In this document: one piece after another, positions 5,540 through 8,443 of the stretch
Layout of the letters: the number at the start of each line of letters is the position of its first letter
Numbering within the stretch: the stretch's first letter is position 1
NCBI GenBank assembly: GCA_025056835.1
Contig: JANWVS010000063.1
Coordinates: forward strand, 1 to 8,443
Length of the DNA stretch: 8,443 nt
Origin: Gemmataceae bacterium
GTDB taxonomy: Bacteria; Planctomycetota; Planctomycetia; Gemmatales; Gemmataceae
Direction: 5' to 3'
Notes under the pieces: generated by a model
The model's input: only the letters and a program-made list of their open reading frames with translations
Database searches by the model: none
What the model was told of the DNA's origin: nothing
Translations under genes and position numbers: made by a program

Positions 5540-8443
5540 CTATTTCTTCTTCGGCCCTGTCAGTTCTTCCAGGATTTCTTGGAGCCGGCGTTTATGAAAA
5601 TCGTCGAACCGCTTGGCCAATTCGCTTTCGCGGTCGCGGATAAAGACCAGGCTTTCGAAGTTGCGGGCTTCGGTGACTCCCTGCGAAATCGCGATCGCCA
5701 CCTGATTGAGGTCCTCGTAGAGCTTGTCCAGCTGTTCCCGCAGCTGTTTGGCGTGGTCGAGGTGCAAACTCGTGCTGGGCGGCCGCTTTTCGGTCGCCTC
5801 ACGGTCCAAGGCTTCGTAGAAGCGGTGGGCGGCCTCTTCGGTCGTTTGAAACGAGCCAAAGTTCGGGTTGATGATGAAGTCCAACGGTCCGACGACCTTG
5901 GTCCGCACCTCGTCGCGCTTCGCCTGTTGCACGCGGTTGACTTCCAGCTCGCGCAAAATCCGCGTAAAGTCGGCGTGCAACTCCCGCGTCACGCTGGCGC
6001 CGTCCAGCACGGCCTTGCGCACCTCGTCGGCCCGGATCGCCGAAAGAGTCAGCAGATTGGCGTCGGTCGCCGCCGGCAGCCGCTGGATCTGATCAAGCAC
6101 CGACGTGCGGGCGTTGGCCACCTTCTCCAACACCTTTTCCAATCGCTCACCCAAGACTTCTTCTTCGATCGCGACCTGGGCCAACAGGTCGTTTTCGGAG
6201 ACGACCAGGAAGAAAAACGGGGCCTTCAGCCGCGTGGTACTCGGACCGGTTTCGACGTTGTTGTCCGTCGCGGCGACGCCCAGCCGCAGGAAGTACAGCT
6301 GTTGCGGTTCCTTGATCGGGTCGCGGGTCTTCAGGCGGGCCAAGTGGCGGCGCAGGTCGAAGCCCTCCTCTTCCTTCAGCTGGTGCTCCTTGAGCCGTCC
6401 CCGCGGCGCGGCCGGACGGCGCGTGAGGCGCTCGGCCAAGGTGGAAAGCGGGATCTCCTCCAAGGCCCGTTCCTTGAGGCGCTGCTCGAAGGCCTCCATG
6501 GCCGCTCGTTCCTCGCCGGAACTGGTTTGATATTTCTTGGCGGCCTCGAACAACCGACCCACCCAGGCCCAATAGGCCATCGCAGCGGCAGGTTGCAGCG
6601 CCGCCGGATGGTACTGCAACCCGGTGGCGATCAGCCCCGAGCGCCGGACACGGGAATTGCCTTGCGACAGCACCAATCCCGAGCGATCCTTGGTCGGATC
6701 GGCGGCGGCGCTGGACAGCTGAAAATCGACCAACTCCGTCTCGAAGACCCACTCGCAGCGCGCCAGGCCGTGATCGTCGCGCAGGCCGCCCAGCAACGGC
6801 AGCAGGGCATCAGGCGTGATCAGGTAGCCGTCGATGGCCACACCCCCGCCGCTCTTGCCCGGCTCGGTCTTGAACCGCGGCTTGCGCAACACCACCGCCA
6901 GTTCGACGGCGTTGATCTCCGGCGCCTGGTCGTCGACCGGACGGATGCGATACTTGCGCCTGCCGTAGACGTTGTCCTCGTCGTGGCATTCGACGCTGAA
7001 TTCCAAAGTGGCCGTGATGTTGTCCAGGCGGAGCGAATAGCCCTTGCCGTCGGCGGCGCGCTGCACTTTCGTTTTGGGCATGACGCCGCCGCTGTCTTTG
7101 ACCCCCGATGGCCCAAACGGGGCCAGGGCGATTCCCTCTTTCAGTTTGCGATCCACTTCCGCCCGCAACGTCAGGCTGGTGCCGTGGGGAACGTCGAAAC
7201 TGGTCGTGTCGCCGCTGGCCGAGACCGGGTAATTCTCGATGAGTTGCCGCTTGCCCTTGAGGGGGGCTTGGCTCCCCTGGAGCCGGTAATACAGGTAGGC
7301 CGGTTCTTCTTTATCCACGAACACCGCGGTGACGGCCGGCGGCGGGACCAGCTCGATCCGCAACGGTTTCGTCCAATAGTCGGCGCCGCGGATGCGGAAC
7401 CGTCCCGATTCCTTCAATTCGTTCAAGTCGAAGCCATACCGTTGGTCCGAACGCAGCTCGCACGGCGTCAAGGTGCGCGTCGACTCGCCGCGATAGTCGA
7501 CGGTCACTGTCGCCGGCACCTCCAGCTTGCGCAGCTGCCGACGGTAGCGCCGCGAACCGGCGAGTTCTTCCAGTTGGGCGAACACTTCTTCGAGCGCTTT
7601 GTGGGCCTCGAAATGCCTGGCCCGGAGCGGCTGCCGCACTTCGGGCCGCTCGTCCTGGATCTTCAAGCGGTCGAGCGTCCATTCGCGCCAATCCAACAAG
7701 CGGGCCAGGGCCTGTTGGTCGAGCATGGGCAGCTTGCGAAGCTCAGGACCGACGGCGGCGAAGGTCTTGCCCTTCCAGGCGTCGTCGATCATGCTGGCGG
7801 GGACTTCCTTCGGCAGTTCTTCGAGGTCGAGCACCCAGCCGTCGTAATCGCTGGGGATCGCCACGCGCTCCAACAATTCCTGAGAAAGGAAGCGCGGCAG
7901 GTCGGCCCAGCGCAACGCCCGCCAGCCGTCGGGGGCTTGACGATCGGCAACGACCCATTGCACGGCGCGAATGGTCAGCTCGGGCCGCTGCTCGTCGCGG
8001 CCAATTCGCATCTCGCCGGGATGGCTGGGTGTGTCTTGGAACCGCACCACCTCCAGATGGGCGCGGCGCGGCCAGTACGAGTCCATCAACAAGACGTTGC
8101 GTTCCGTCCAGATCGCGGCCACGTCGGCAAAGCCGGCGAGAAAATCCATCGGCGCGCCGCTGCCGCCCAGGACCGCGCTCAACCCGCAGGCGGCGGCTCC
8201 CACGACCACGAACACTCCCACCACCAGCGCCGCGACCGCCAGCCACAGGCGTTTCAGCCGCTGCCAGTCGAAAACCTCGGCCACGAACAGGCTTTGCACT
8301 TTCTCCCCAGCCTCCTGGATCGTTTTCTCGACCATCGGCGCCGAATAGCCGAGTTGGGCCGCCTGCTTCGGATCGGCCAGTTCCACGGCGGTAATCAGCC
8401 GATCGCCCAACAGCGTTGGGAAACGGCGCTCCAGGACCAGGGC
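5540..8443 (-). CDS. Large DUF4175-like membrane-anchored protein (5' end cut by window edge)
   Basis: The frame is open from the right edge to TAG at 5540: 967 visible residues. The TTG at 8410 is an internal Leu codon, not the start, because the upstream codons (ALVLERRFPTL) continue the conserved LERRFP-x-L-x-x-RLITAVELAD motif. From family memory, this motif is normally preceded by about 100 residues with two membrane helices. One membrane helix is visible at about 65-91 (LWLAVAALVVGVFVVVGAAA); the rest should be extracytoplasmic. A beta-rich middle region follows, then a conserved segment at about 502-571 (DDQAPEI ... YLITPDALLPLLGGLRDDHGL), then DNNVETGPSTTRLKAPFFFLVVSENDLL (two adjoining parts, about 727-754), then a long charged helical tail ending TGPKKK. 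The order resembles the DUF4175-type proteins of planctomycetes; the assignment is by recollected motifs, not a search. It is first in the visible cluster, with 165 bp to the next gene. No enzymatic residues are recognised. A structural or assembly role in the envelope is an inference. Confidence 0.93.
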   Translation of the reverse strand, partial: ALVLERRFPTLLGDRLITAVELADPKQAAQLGYSAPMVEKTIQEAGEKVQSLFVAEVFDWQRLKRLWLAVAALVVGVFVVVGAAACGLSAVLGGSGAPMDFLAGFADVAAIWTERNVLLMDSYWPRRAHLEVVRFQDTPSHPGEMRIGRDEQRPELTIRAVQWVVADRQAPDGWRALRWADLPRFLSQELLERVAIPSDYDGWVLDLEELPKEVPASMIDDAWKGKTFAAVGPELRKLPMLDQQALARLLDWREWTLDRLKIQDERPEVRQPLRARHFEAHKALEEVFAQLEELAGSRRYRRQLRKLEVPATVTVDYRGESTRTLTPCELRSDQRYGFDLNELKESGRFRIRGADYWTKPLRIELVPPPAVTAVFVDKEEPAYLYYRLQGSQAPLKGKRQLIENYPVSASGDTTSFDVPHGTSLTLRAEVDRKLKEGIALAPFGPSGVKDSGGVMPKTKVQRAADGKGYSLRLDNITATLEFSVECHDEDNVYGRRKYRIRPVDDQAPEINAVELAVVLRKPRFKTEPGKSGGGVAIDGYLITPDALLPLLGGLRDDHGLARCEWVFETELVDFQLSSAAADPTKDRSGLVLSQGNSRVRRSGLIATGLQYHPAALQPAAAMAYWAWVGRLFEAAKKYQTSSGEERAAMEAFEQRLKERALEEIPLSTLAERLTRRPAAPRGRLKEHQLKEEEGFDLRRHLARLKTRDPIKEPQQLYFLRLGVAATDNNVETGPSTTRLKAPFFFLVVSENDLLAQVAIEEEVLGERLEKVLEKVANARTSVLDQIQRLPAATDANLLTLSAIRADEVRKAVLDGASVTRELHADFTRILRELEVNRVQQAKRDEVRTKVVGPLDFIINPNFGSFQTTEEAAHRFYEALDREATEKRPPSTSLHLDHAKQLREQLDKLYEDLNQVAIAISQGVTEARNFESLVFIRDRESELAKRFDDFHKRRLQEILEELTGPKKK

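Noticed and set aside
8408..8410. TTG at 8410 as start of the DUF4175-like gene
   Set aside because: The frame stays open to the window edge, and the codons upstream continue a conserved motif, so the gene begins outside the window.

Overview
GC-rich bacterial DNA with every convincing gene on the minus strand, so transcription runs from right to left. The style of the proteins (long exported coiled-coil proteins with Gly/Lys/Asp/Pro linkers, an NPCBM domain behind repeated 'DG-x-x-L-x-G' beta units, a large DUF4175-like membrane protein) points to a planctomycete, probably a Pirellulales-type lineage. This is judged from protein character, as no marker gene is present.

Layout in transcription order. 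(1) 8443-5540: the 3' part of a large membrane-anchored protein, 967 residues visible, cut by the right edge of the window. (2) A 165-bp gap holding a good sigma70-like promoter and a GC-rich inverted repeat. (3) 5374-3290: an exported or anchored coiled-coil protein of 694 residues whose two helical halves are joined by a linker of about 200 residues containing ten DPKGG repeats. (4) 3293-2226: an exported TPR-like helical protein of 355 residues, translationally coupled to the previous gene by a GTGA overlap. (5) A 97-bp gap with a strong intrinsic terminator. (6) 2128-923: an exported protein of four beta repeats and a C-terminal NPCBM domain, 401 residues. (7) 890-1: an exported HtrA/DegP-like serine protease with an intact catalytic triad, cut by the left edge inside its PDZ domain.

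All five products carry an export signal or a membrane segment, so the cluster builds something at the cell envelope. The proteins encoded by genes 2 and 3 share a 35-residue helical motif (16 identities without gaps), which suggests they bind the same partner or each other. The terminator divides the cluster into an upstream unit (genes 1-3) and a downstream unit (genes 4-5), but it lies only 19 nt before the start of gene 4, so gene 4 has either an attenuated or an unusual leader. From memory of planctomycete genomes, DUF4175-like genes of this kind often follow MoxR/DUF58/BatA-type genes. That would have to be looked for beyond the right edge.

No tRNA, rRNA, insertion sequence, CRISPR array or plus-strand gene is supported. 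The long plus-strand open frames are antisense shadows of GC-rich genes.
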